From positions 118,501 to 182,500 of the forward strand of contig JBBPTG010000038.1 of NCBI GenBank assembly GCA_038093975.1: a stretch of DNA of 64,000 nucleotides, read 5' to 3'. Below are positions 21,643-33,281 of this stretch, piece by piece. Every line of letters begins with the position of its first letter. Positions within the stretch are counted from its first letter, which is position 1. Source of the DNA: Chalciporus piperatus (taxonomy: Eukaryota; Basidiomycota; Agaricomycetes; Boletales; Boletaceae). The notes under the pieces are model-generated. The model saw only the letters and a list, made by a program, of their open reading frames with translations, did not search any database and had not been told where the DNA came from. The position numbers and the translations under genes are program-made.

Positions 21643-22698
21643 ATGGAGACTCACCCGCCTGCGGTGCTCGAGATGGGAAAGCACGTTTCCAAGTGCTGGG
21701 AAGTACATAGAGCGCAATTCGGTACTGCTCGCAACTACCCCCCACTCTTCGTCGGTGTCCAAGGGCCACAAGGTAGCGGTAAAACGTTCCTCACGTCCCA
21801 CCTCCGTTCTGTCCTTGCGGAACCTCCATATTCGCTCTCAGTCGCCGTGTTGTCGATCGACGATCTATATTTACCCCATGCGGGACTGACAGCACTCGCC
21901 GAGGCTCATCCACGAAACAGGTTGTTGCATGGACGTGGTCAGCCAGGGACGCACGATGTCGGACTTGGGAGCAAGATCTTGAAGGAGCTCAAGAAGATCA
22001 ACGACTCCGAGAACGGATCGGCTGAGGTTCAAATGCCCTTTTTCGACAAGAGTTTGTTCGGTGGTGAGGGCGATCGTGTTAGTCAGGGCCAGGTGATGCG
22101 TGGACCGGTGGACGTCGTCGTTCTGGAGGGATGGTGCGTTGGGTTCTATCCTGTGACTAAGAAGGTGGTGGAGGAACGATGGAATCAGGAGGTGGAAGGA
22201 TTGGATGACTTTGAGATGCGGACGTTTGTTTCCCTCGAGGGTATACTGGAGGTCAACGATCTGTTGAAGTCGTATGTAGAGTGGTGGAACATGTTTGATG
22301 CCTTCATCCAGGTACGTTATCTCTTGCGCTCACCGTGGCTTGCATAAATCAGATCCACACAGATCAGGGGGCCGCCGTCATCGCCATATGCAATCATATA
22401 TCAATGGCGACTACAACAAGAACATAACATGAAGGCGAAGAACGGAGGGAAAGGTATGACAGACGGGCAAGTGAAAGGGTGAATTGTTTTCGCATGCTAT
22501 CGTTCTACCTCCGCTCACCGCCCCGCTGGGACTAGATTCGTGGATCGGTATATCCCAGGCTACGTCTTCTTTGGAGATGGCGTGCAGAGAGGTACATTAG
22601 ATGAAGAAGGTCGAGGGGAACTGCCACCGTGGAACGGCAAATCCTTGGTGGTATCGTTGGACCTAGAGAGGAGCCTCATCGGCGCGAGCAACTTCTGA
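21643..22698 (+). CDS. D-glycerate 3-kinase-like P-loop kinase (TDA10 type)
   Basis: Three exons (21643-22311, 22363-22478, 22536-22698) give 315 aa. The N-terminal part has a Walker A loop, GVQGPQGSGKT, then VLSIDDLYLPH, the family block NRLLHGRGQPGTHD, PFFDKSLFGGEGDR and VVVLEGWCVGF, followed by the C-terminal PYAIIYQWRLQQEHNMK, PGYVFFGDG and ending SLDLERSLIGASNF. This order matches yeast Tda10 and plant glycerate kinases, which phosphorylate D-glycerate to 3-phosphoglycerate. Activity of the fungal orthologue is inferred from the family. It follows RER1 by 300 bp on the same strand; no functional link is evident. Confidence 0.9.
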
Positions 22699-23233
22699 GA
22701 TTGCGGTGCTTGAACTCGGTCGAGGTGCTGGAGGATGGTGGTCAACGTTGTCAACGTTCCGACTCGAAGGTCTGGATTACGACACGGCCCTACACAGGGT
22801 GGTAGATGATAACTTAGGTTTCATCGTTGTTGTTCCGAGAAAGTCATGCTGTGAAGCGGAGATAACGTCCACTTCCAATGTCCATGTACCATCACTTCGA
22901 AGCTTGATTGTACCTTCGGACGGCAAGCTTCTTCACGTCACAGTTGTCTTTCTGACTCGTTCCATCCGAAGTCGCCCTATTTCGATGCACTTGTGCGACC
23001 ACCTGACCCCCGTCGTGATCAGCTGAGTAGACAGGGACCCACTGATTGTCTCGAATGCACATGCAACATCCAGATCAATCCGACTGGTTTACACAATTGC
23101 TTGGTTCAAGTTCGAGTCATCCCGATTCCCCGCTGTCAAGCCATCTGCATATGTCAATTCTCACACTAGAACCATATCGCAACAATCTCCTCCAAGTTAC
23201 GCTCCCCAGTCACACAGCCTCTAGTGGCCCAAG
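22699..23233. other. Intergenic region
   Basis: This lies between two plus-strand genes and should contain the promoter of the N-acetyltransferase. I see no gene in it. Confidence 0.5.
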
Positions 23234-24360
23234 ATGTCTGCATACGGTTCCATTTCCCGTCCAGTCAGAATGTCCTATCTCCCATCTACGGCATGGCCCA
23301 GTCCACGAGACCCAGAAAGCTTTGTCACGATTCACCATATCGATCAATCAGTGATCAAGTTACAACCAGAATTGTTCGACTATCTACACGCCGTCTTCTC
23401 AGATGAAGTAGGGAGGGGATTAACATACCCCCAAGAAGACATGCGTGACCCCAACGCGTTTGAAGCCTACTTTTTCGGCGCAGACGTCTTGATCGCCATC
23501 GCCGCCGCTGCCGCCGACTCCACCAACGCTGTGACCAACAGCACTGGTGCCACAGACCGTGACGGCGCAAAGGAAGTGGATATCGATCTCCAAACTGTGG
23601 CGGCTGGTCGCTCATGGGATGAATGTGTAGCCGGTTTTTACTATGTATGTCTTTTTGGACCTACAAGCCAATCAACTGGTTTGCCATCAGAAGAACCACA
23701 GCGTCGATTGTTTACTAATGGCCCCAATTGGCTTTTTTCGTTTTGACAGGTGAAACCCAACTATCCTGGGCGTTCTTCGCATGTGAGTTGAACCACACAC
23801 TTCTCCACATATCTTCGAATCGAATGGATCGTCGGGTCGCCCTATCTAGTAGTGGCTATGGGCCAGGTTGGAAGGGAAATGGCATGACCCTCGAATGCAG
23901 AAATGAAATACCCTGATGACACCCAGCTGATTTTGCACACACCACACACAGATTTGCAATGCGGGATTCGTCGTCCCTCCGTCTCAACGCAATCATGGTT
24001 ATGGGCGCGTGTTGGCAAGGTCCTATTTGTATTACGCCCCCAAGCTGGGTTACAAGGCGAGCGTTTTCAACCTGGTGTATGTGAACAACGTGGCGAGCAT
24101 CAGGTGAGTTGCATGGCTCCAGCCTGCCAGTGGCGAAAAACGCGTTGCGGTCGTTGTCGTCGCGTTTTTCTTTGCATGGGACTGACGATCTGTCTCACGC
24201 TCTTCAAAGGCTCTGGGAGGGACTTAACTTCACAAAGGCTGGATTGATACCAAAGGCGGGAAGACTCAGACGGACGGACGGACCTGGGGAAGAATACGTC
24301 GACGCTTGGGTATTCTACAAGAGCTTCGAAGATGAAAAAGGGGGCGTCTCGAGTTCATGA
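23234..24360 (+). CDS. GNAT N-acetyltransferase, MPR1-like
   Basis: Four exons (23234-23644, 23750-23782, 23952-24103, 24210-24360) give 248 aa. The GNAT core reads YYVKPNYPGRSSHICNAGF, then the acetyl-CoA loop as QRNHGYGR (Q/R-x-x-G-x-G/A), then LYYAPKLGYKASVFNLVYVN and NVASIRLWEGLNFTKAG. The NPSY/KPNYPGRSSHICNAGF and LGYK-SVFNLV-xNVAS blocks resemble Saccharomyces Mpr1, which acetylates azetidine-2-carboxylate and proline-derived intermediates and protects against oxidative stress. Substrate here is inference from family resemblance. An Ala/Asn/Thr-rich insert sits at residues 85-120. I cannot tell from one sequence whether this is an orthologue or a broader GNAT relative. Confidence 0.8.
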
Positions 24361-25491
24361 TCATCACGATCATGAAATCGCCTCCCTGGTTTTTCGCCCC
24401 CCGGAGCCCCCTGACTGGGAAGGTCGTTGCCTTGGCTTCGGTCATGTTGATCATGCTCCGAAAGAGCCAGTACGAGTGAGGTAGCAGAGGGGGAGATCTT
24501 TGTGCTATTAGCGAGAGATTACATGGCGTTTCATGTCACAAGTCTCAACCAAAGTATGGTTTTGGATTCGCAATCGACGAATGCCATACACAAGTACCGC
24601 TCTGTGTCCGAGGCGTTGTTTGAAAGCAGGTACTATCTATTTAATCAGTGGCAATTCGGAGACGGAAAGTCGGATTCTGTGATTATCTATGTACCGGAGA
24701 GAGCATCAGGCTACCTCGAGCGAACTACACCAACTTGGAAAGACGAAAGAAGGGGCCAAATCAGGAACAATAAGACGTGCTCTCCAAAACCCGGGGGGAT
24801 GGTAGATCACCCGTGAGTGTGTGGTGCTGGCGATGGTGAAATCGGCAGCCAAGCACCACGATCCGATGCTTCTGGGGTGACAGTCGACGGTGTGGAAGCA
24901 CCGAGTACGAGAGCGAGTACTTCCATGATAGGACGAACGTATGATCTTTGGCTGGCACGGATCGAATGATCAATAGACTGTTGTCGACGAATCGGACGGA
25001 ACAACCGTATTACTAAAGTGCGGGAGCGCGATGTCGCCATTGCTCCTTAAGTTGTACCAGAGTGAGGCAATGCGGAACGCCGGGCGAGTGGCAACGAACG
25101 GGCCCCGGGGGTTGCAGTGATTTCCAGACGGTGAAATTGGAAACGAAATATATATACGTGCACATCGTGCCAGTGACAGAGCAACTTTGTATCGAGCGTT
25201 GTATCATTCGTGGAGCTGTTCGAGGGAACAAGGGCGCGGGCGCTATGAAGGAGTCGCGAACAGCAACGTCGCTTCTCCATTCAAAAGTCTTTTGTCATTT
25301 ATGTAAAAAATTTAATTGTGCGCAGACTTTGTCTCTGTTCTGTACAGTGTATGTACATCATCACAAACCAGTCTGCTTCGAGTTACGAATACAATACATC
25401 TTAATCTGCTATACCCATTTATTCCCAAGAATCATCATCAACCTCCATCGTTCCTCCATCGGTAGGTTCATCTGAATCCGTCGACCGATCC
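24361..25491. other. Intergenic region, no gene recognised
   Basis: Several short overlapping frames exist but none has a recognisable domain or supported exon joins. A TATATATA-like motif is present near 25150. Confidence 0.35.
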
Positions 25492-26192
25492 TCATCCCTC
25501 ACCCATATCCATCGCCTTCTCCTCCGAAGTAACGCCCTTTATATCGGAGAACCACCGGTCATCTTCGTACCAGAACGGCATCATTTGTCGAACGACTCGT
25601 AACGACCGCTCATCTTGTCTCGGGTGGTCACCCGAAAGAGTATCTGTTGTATGCAGCACACTCGGCATCAGAGATAACTTTCCGAGCACTATTGCTGCAC
25701 CGTAGGCTCGGATACTGTATATCGCGTGCGCCGACTGTTGGGAGTGAGGTGCAGTGCGCTTGCGGTTTTCATTGAGCACGACGGGGATCTTACCATTGGA
25801 AAGGTTGATGCCTAGTTCAGCAACAAGTGTTACGTATGGCTTGGTGGAAGAGGCCTCTGACGCGGGAAGAAACGATGTGTCTTCTCGTTGATGCTGTGGT
25901 CATTGGTGATACATTGATGCCCATCTGCTTCCGCCGCTTCACCCTTACGAATTGGTGAAACAGCGCAAGCATCTGGTATCAGAGGTGTAGACATTGCTGA
26001 CGACTCCACCATGCGTTGACGGCCGAGTAAGATGGGAATGATCACGTCGACATCTTTCCGTGTGTTACGGCAAATGAATGCAGCCCCGGGCCCTCTCAAA
26101 AAGGCAGGGACCACTCGTTGCAAGACAGAGCCGACGACAGCTTTAATGAAGTGCGTGAAACGCACGACTGACCACTTCATCCTTCTGATCAA
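25492..26192 (-). CDS. Uncharacterised agaric-type protein (partial model)
   Basis: Two coding-like blocks on the minus strand belong together. Upstream (about 26192-25990) reads TRFTHFIKAV-like text followed by LRGPGAAFICRNTRKDVDVI and IPILLGRQ. Downstream (about 25895-25492) reads SSTKPYVTLVAELGINL, SAHAIYSIRAYG and ends near 25492 after WYEDDRWFSDIKG. From memory, the layout of a G-A-A-x-[IV]-x-x-N-x-x-x-D-[IV]-x-I-P block followed by a strand and later an A-Y-G block occurs in a large agaric family of unknown function, often next to repeats. The expected I-Q-V-K-N-type motif after the first block is not seen in frame, so the gene may be degraded, and exact exons are not resolved. Confidence 0.4.
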
Positions 26193-26423
26193 GGTCGATC
26201 AGCCCATGGTACATCTGACGTGATCAGCGTAGACAAGAAATGGCTCAGATGGGTACCCAGAACGGAAGGTAGAGGCGATGCTGTGCAACAGTTTTTCTCG
26301 GCTTGGCGTGCCGATTCCCGGTTTGGTTCGTAGTCGATCGTAATGACATCTAAAACTGCGAGCATTGCAATATATGAGTGTCGAGTCAGTTTAAGCCCTC
26401 ACTTCCGACAAGTTCCGCGCGCG

Positions 26424-26984
26424 CTAGATCCACCGTTTCCCTGGCATGGATTTCATTATTTCTATTAGCTTCGAGAATCGCCCAGAACCTACAATACCCA
26501 TGGTTAGCGAAAGAGGATGCCAATTGAAGGTGATATCGCACAGCGGCCTCCCAAAGCGTGCCAGAAATGGAGGTTTCCCAAGGTCCTTCAGCTTGAATTG
26601 ACCGCGATGAAGTGGGAAATGCGGGGAACAGTCAAATGGCGTTTCTGTAATGGGAGGCGGAAGCACTGTAGTATTCATCTGCCGAGCAGACCAGGCCAGG
26701 TCGCGGAATGGAGGCAGCAGGGGAACAGATGACTGGGAAGAGAGAAATATAATCAAGGCAGTACGGTCTTTGAACTGATTCAAAGTTGACATAACGTACT
26801 TAGCATCGCGACAATTGCATGACGCTATCGCTGACTTGTATAGTTCAGATCGGTTCTCGCTGGTTGAGAGAGACGTGTCCCACACCGCCTCGGCAAGTTT
26901 GTTCGGCGTTTGTCGGGGAGGTTCAGCTGCGAAAACTCGGGTAGCGTTAGTGGCAACCTGCGAAAACAGCTCTTCAAAGAACAA
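26424..26984 (-). other. Open frame upstream of the agaric-type gene, possible exon
   Basis: A 186-codon open frame without an ATG at its start lies on the same strand and upstream of the preceding entry. It reads RFGRPLCDITFNWHPLSL near its end. It could be a 5' part of the same gene or an old fragment. No domain recognised. Confidence 0.2.
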
Positions 26985-29782
26985 AGAAACGAGCTATGCC
27001 GGATTCGATTGTCTCCACGCCACTGCAGAGATAATCCGAAACCTCGCTCTTTCGTGGCAGGACGACGAGACTGCACGGTGGCGATAGGAGAAGATATCAA
27101 TGTCATCCAAGTACGAATACAAAAACAGAAACTAACTCCGCATCTACACGCAGAGGTTGAAGCGAATTGGCAAAGCTGCGCGCAGCTGCCAATGCTTCTC
27201 GACTTCTCGAGCTCTCACCATTGACAATACTGGACAATGGATGAGTGGCGCTAATTGTGGAATTCCAAACTCGGTGGAGGCTGTCCCATCCATTATGGAA
27301 CGAACAAAGACAGTGTTCTACTTTGGTTCGACTCCATGGTTCGACTCGGATGAGCCCGCAGTACCGGTGAAACGAAAGTCGCAACCCTTGATGCATTTGT
27401 CATTTCCTAACACAGAAAATCAAACACAGAGTGCTGCCAAAAAGGCGATGCGACAACAGAAAACGAACCCAGAGGCTGGCGCGTTTTGATGCTTCCTGTG
27501 TGATGGCTAGGGGGTTTCTCGTGAACGCTGCGGGAATAGTAGAGTGTTCAGAAAAGTGACTCGATGGACAGTATGAGCACATATATATGTGGCGGACGAG
27601 TCAGAGCGTTGAGTGGAGCGTCGCGGAGTAAAAGACCGAGCGTAGTCAGGTTAACCATCAATGGCGCGCTCGAGGAACGGTGATCCTAATGGGACATCGA
27701 GACTACAGCAAGTCCGTTTCCGTACAAGTACGGCGATAACAGGTTCAGATCAATAATAGGCGAACAGCGCTGAGCAGTCGAACAGACGAAGCTTCTTCGC
27801 GGGTACTAATTTTGCCAGCATCTGCTGAGCGAGCGAGGTCCAGTGTGTATGTCGAAGAGAAGACTTTGCAGTTCTGCACAGTGCCACTGGGATGCTGTAA
27901 GGTTTAACCTCACGAACCCATAAGCCGCACTCCAGAAAAATGCTCTTACGGGCGCAGCCTCAAAGAAGTTCATTCAAGTTGAACGTCCTTCACATAATTG
28001 AATCGTTTAGGTAGAATTCAACAACGCGGAAAGGGCGTTTACTTCTCCAATTGGCATTTCTTTCACCGCCCTTATCGTCATCGGCTCTCCAACAAGGTAG
28101 ATTAGAATGGACGGCGCCGCCACACGTACGAAAACATAACGAAAGGGCATACCAATACCAGCAGCAGTCTGGAGACATTGTTGAGACATGGGAAAGCTTG
28201 CCATAAAGGATTGACCATGAGGGGATCGCGTGCCCTCGACGTTCCTGCCACTGGGAGAGGTCGAGCTGAATTGGGGTGGAAAGGCGGTGTTAAGATCTCA
28301 TGACATCAGGGGTAGGTGGATTTAACCTTTGCTAATCAGCGAGATCGTGCAGACAAAGTGTTTTGCTGTAGAGCGCTTGTGGTTGGTAGTAGATTGGCGC
28401 CTGCAGAGCGTATCGCGTATCAGATTCAGGACGCCATACTGTGTGGAATGGAATACGTTGCCATCCTGTAATCATCGTAGCTTCAGGGGGTGGTACGAGG
28501 ATCCCGTTCTCATACTGGATCGAACACCTGGAACGGTAGAACCGCGAGTTGTCTCCTTTCTTCGGTCGCGTAATGTATTTTGGCTCACACCGCATGGTGA
28601 GCCAAGTTCGCATGGCAGGTGGGATAACTTTGCTGGACGGCCAGTGCCACTATCGCGAGCAGTACCTCGAACGAATGCAATCTTTCCGATGTGGTAGCAC
28701 GAAGACTTTTGTGAAGCCCGTCAATATCGTTGGATCCGCGCAACTCATTGAGCAATTTCCCTTTCGTGACGTTAGGAGCTACTGTAGAATGATAGAAGCC
28801 CTACCTATCCTCGATCGAACAGTCCTTATACGAACAGCAGCGAAAAAAAATCCGCAATCGGTGGGACTCGCAGAAGCTCCGAAGAGCCAGCATTGCGATA
28901 CCGGAGATAACTCCCATCGCTCACAAACAAAGTACCCTTCTCGGCACACAAGAGACAAACCGTCCGACTCGTGATTTTTCTTCGAATATGAACCAAGGGA
29001 CCGAATAGGGATGGATACCCGTGGGGCCCTAAGGGAAGGTGAGGGCAAGCGTAAGGGACTATAGAAACGTTTCACTCAAAGAGGCAAGTTCCAACAGAAA
29101 CGTCTGATATCCCTGGCGCCCGAAATTAGCACTCAGTTTGAGCCCTCCAAACGGGGACTTGGATCGCACAATCGTTTAGTTTCCGTGGCGTGCAGGCGCG
29201 AAAGGGTTGTTCGACCGACAATGATGATGATCAGCTGTAGTGCTGAGCCCTGCTGAGCCTTTGTTTAGTTATCTGTGTCGGGGCTGTGTTCACGTCACCT
29301 CAGAGACCAAGACAAACAGAGCGGAGGCCCATCAATCGCAGTTCCATACAATTGACGGGTCGTGTTGACATTGTGAGAGCGAGTGCGCGTAATCGAAATC
29401 ACCGCTTGAAAGGCGTGCGATCGACAGCAGTCGACAACGCACTCGTAACCTTGTGCAACGAGGGCATTGTTTCTGCTCAAACTCATGCTTGTTCATTTCT
29501 TTCATTGTTAGATTGTATTCAGCAAATTTGTTCTTTGTGATTGTACATATGCCTATGAACTATGCAGCTATTGACACAACATGAAATGCAGTAACTGCCC
29601 AATGCGAAATGAAGCAAGTCCTATCGCGATACTCCATGTCGCCACCAAGGGCACGAGCTTGGGTATAGAGGTCCTTTAAATAAATCGGTTAGACGACCGA
29701 GGGCGGGCGATGATACAATATCCGTCTTCGAGACGGGCAGCTCTAGATGGTTGTCGACAAATAAAAAGAAACTACACTATGG
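26985..29782. other. Gene-poor region, nothing supported
   Basis: Nearly 2.8 kb in which frames on both strands are short and overlapping and show no recognisable domain. The minus-strand frames at 28332-28613 and 28779-29075 have somewhat protein-like text but no supported splice joins. The region just left of 29783 is the 3' flank of the cyclin gene. Confidence 0.3.
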
Positions 29783-30836
29783 TTACCAAACGCTGGGTGA
29801 AGCAAAAGCGAACATCTTGCTTTTTGAGTGAATGACAGGTATCGACTCGGCTTTGGCGAGCCCGGGCGACGACGACGCGGACACGATCTTAGCGGTGTAA
29901 TCTTCAATGCCGGGAGGCGTCGGTGGTGATGCCGACGACGCTGGAGAGTCAGACGGTGAGTACGAAGGGGATGGGGTATCGGGAGTGGTAGGAGGCGTCA
30001 TGTACGCAGTGGGGTTTGGAGGTGGATGGACAGGCTTGGGAGGGGAAGGGTAGCGCGAGCCGTAAGACGGCGAAGGGCTTAGACCTGTGCTTGACGCGGC
30101 AGCGAACGGGTTGGCGGTCGGTGGCGGCGTCGACTTCTTCGTCGAGGGGAGAATATATGTAGGGTATGGCCCGGGACCTGCAAAGTCCTTGCGAACCATC
30201 TCTTCAAATTCGCGCAGCGTGACGGGATCGACATTAAGTTCCCACTCCAGGTACTGACACATCTCGCGCTCCATCTGGTTGATCTCTCGGAGCTGAAACA
30301 TGCCCTGGGCCACGATTGACCACGATTTGTTGGAGTAGGTATCGTCGCAAATGACCTTTGACGCTAGCATGAATGCCGATACGAATAAACGATGGCCAGA
30401 CGACCCCCGAGCGGTCGGGAATCGCGCCTTGAGGCGTTGAAGAAGGACGAGAGCGGCAAATGTAACGGAGGGATGAAGCTTGGTCCTGTGGAGAGCATAG
30501 GCAATGAAGTGGGGGAGCTTGACACTCGAATTCGATGAAGAAGGCGGATATTCCGGGCAAGCGAAGAGATGGGTGATGAAGCGGCCGCAAAGCCGCGACG
30601 ACTGCTCGTGACCGTAGAAAGGGTCTTGCCTAGTAGCTGTTGGCTGAGTCGAAGGCGGCTTCGTAGACGGTGCCTGGTCGGAAGTTGAGGGATCCCGGAA
30701 GAAAACGTGTGTTTGCGGGACTCACCGAGGGCTGGGGATAGCCTTGCATGCGAGGATGCGAGGCATTGTGGGCCGCTCTGTAGGGGGAAGAATGACCGGG
30801 ATGCGAGGCAGATAATGGACCAAGAACGGTTGCCAT
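29783..30836 (-). CDS. PCL/PHO80-family cyclin
   Basis: Two exons (30836-30726, 30643-29783) with an 82-bp intron give 323 aa. The cyclin box spans residues about 50-175: LPHFIAYALHRTKLHPSV, ALVLLQRLKARF, GHRLFVSAFMLASKVICDD, YSNKSWSIVAQGMFQLREIN, MEREMCQYLEWELNVDP. The D-x-[ST]-Y-[ST]-N-x-x-W motif is typical of Pcl1/2-Pho80 cyclins that partner the Pho85/CDK5-type kinase and act in G1, polarity and phosphate signalling. The C-terminal 140 residues are Pro/Ser-rich and probably disordered, with several S/T-P sites. A TATA-like run (attatataatg) lies around 31040, about 200 bp upstream of the start. Confidence 0.88.
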
Positions 30837-32955
30837 AAGTGTAAGGGAAAAGGTAGCGCGGCGTAGGTCAAGGGAATGGGCTGGGCAGTATTTCGGGAAC
30901 ACTGGGAGAAGGAATGAGTATATATGTTGTTTTTCCTGGGAAGGGTCATAGAACAGCTTGCGGTCGAGAAGGTTTGCACGAATATATCCGAACCATGCAC
31001 ACGCGGCAGATTCAGATCGAAAAAAAAAATGGGGAAAAATTATATAATGAAATTATATAATCAACCTCGCGATGAACCAGCACGCCAACCAAAAATTGTT
31101 GGGACCTGGCATCGCGCCGGCGCGGCACATCAATTTTTATTATTGGCACCGCAAATATACCCCGTGCCAGTGGAATGAAACAATGGAAAACTCACCGTGA
31201 GAATTATACGGGTACCTCCCCTCTATGGTCCTGCTCTCTTGCGGTGTTGTTACTCGCTTGCTGGCCTCGAGGACGGGTGGAAGTAACTCTCTTGACAAAT
31301 CTCGTTATCCACCAGGCGTGGACGATCGGAGAAGACGGCGGTTTGCTTCAGTGGTGAGTGCGGGCAGTCTGCAACGCTCGCCACACAGTTTGGCAGTCTG
31401 AGGGGAGCGTAGAACGAGACAATGCCAGCCCCTCCAGTCCCTTCCTTTATAAGGCGCTAGAGGCACAAAGGACCACTAAGAGAACAAACCTTGACGGGAC
31501 ATGATGACAAGATCGTCCGAGTTGGGTGGCGGTTTCACCCAAACAGTCCATCCAAAACGCTGACATCTGTAGGCCGACCGGATGCGATCCGCCGTCAAAG
31601 CAGTGTCGAACCAGCCCGGTTCATCGCTTACTCAGTACTCAGCATTCCATGCTCCTTGCATCGACAATGTTCTAGTCCTCCAAGCATTTGCGCATGCTCT
31701 GCGACGAGGACGGATCGCTCGGGGCCTTCTCCTGACGTCTCGAATGTCGCTCGGATCATTCTGGTCACAGTTTCAATTCAATTCCGGTTGAAATGCACTC
31801 ATCCCGAGTTTCTCTAACGTTCTCCCTGTGCCGTGCTGACTAGTCTACCCCTGATTCCGGTACTGCAACTCCTTACCGATACTGCGCGCCCACCGCCCTC
31901 ATTTCATAGAAATGCATTCCGACAAGTTTGAACTTTGAAGTGGTTTCATAGCTTTCTTGCAAGTCATCGCTCCGTTCATACCATCTGGCATCGCGTCCCG
32001 AAGTACGTTTTTGCTTCCGACAGCAACTCCATACCTGCCTCACCTGTCTATTCATCCGGAACGACTCTGCGAAAAAGTGTGACAGCATCGCTGCATAAAT
32101 TCGCATCACACTAGACACTTGTTCTCGTGTCTGCAAAACCCAGTTGCTGCCCAGAGTCGTACTTTTCCATGCCATCTTCTTACCTATTTTGACGTCATTA
32201 CGCTCTTCCGCGTTTCGATGCCTCGTGACTTCACCACCCCACAGCGGAGAATCAGGATATTCATTTGATGGGACTATTTTGGCGCCTTCGCTTGAACACA
32301 TGCCTCGCATATCGAGCTAGGTGCGAGTTTCCCCATGCGATTTTACGTTCAACGGGCTGAGGTGAATTCGTGGCGTTTGTGGGTTGTCGTTTGTGGGTAG
32401 TTGATTGTGACTGTACTTCCCCGCTCGCCACTGCTGTACTACTACTAACATCTCACCTCATCGGGGCTTGGAAAGCTGTATCGTCTTAACAACAATTGTG
32501 GCGGAAGCGATCACTCAATGTTCAACTGGGACTTCACCCACATCTTACCCCTGATTCCGCATCGGCTCATCAATCTTCTCGTTCTCTTTTCAGTGTGGCG
32601 AGACAACCAGGGAGTCATCCTTCACTTGACTGGAACTGCATGCAGATAATACCAGCGTTGATATCCCGGGTCAGCATCAGTGCATGAGAACCCATCCGTC
32701 CCAATCAGTCGAGATTCGTGATCTTGTCACCCATCGGTGAGTGAGGCTTGCTGACATCGACATGCGGGGACGGACAAAGAACCCGAACAGATTTGGCACG
32801 TCACCGTTCTAAGTCCATCCGAGCCCTCGTTCTTCTTCTTGCGAGTCGGAGCGGAGTGTCTGCGTGACCGGACCTACTGACACGAGTAACTACTTTGTCC
32901 GCACTATCTGATTGTCCTTGACCCTCCAGAGCCATTCAAAAGTCAGCGATGTAGG
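30837..32955. other. Promoter of the cyclin gene and gene-free DNA
   Basis: An A/T-rich stretch at 31015-31070 upstream of the cyclin gene is a likely promoter element. The rest shows no supported gene. The minus-strand frame at 31873-32310 has no recognisable domain. Confidence 0.35.
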
Positions 32956-33281
32956 TCAGATGGGCCTGGGGTTGGGTTGAGGTCCACCTTCGAACTCCGA
33001 TGATAAGACTGTCTGAGAAGGTATGACGCAAGTGTCGTTTTTTTGATATCATGGTCTCGCTCATTTCCGCTGTGCAGTGCAGCGTTTTGAGTACATACCA
33101 TTGGACAGGAAGTATTAGAAGAGTTGGAATCCGTAGGATCGAAGATGGATGACGTCGGTGAGCATGTCTCCACGCTGCCTGGTGTTCCTCGAAGCTCGAA
33201 GAGCTCAAGGACCTTATCGCCATAATTGATTATACCCTCTCGCACACTTACAATTTGCAAGTCGCTGTCGTCATCGTGCAT
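32956..33281 (-). CDS. Small spliced candidate gene, unknown
   Basis: An ATG at 33281 opens 61 codons reading MHDDDSDLQIVSVREGIINY and onward. They end in front of a strong donor (CCAATG|gtatgt, intron 33098-33013) whose acceptor (ttctcag) rejoins in phase to a 19-codon exon with a stop at 32956, giving 79 aa. The match of consensus donor, acceptor and phase is the only support. No family recognised. Confidence 0.3.
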
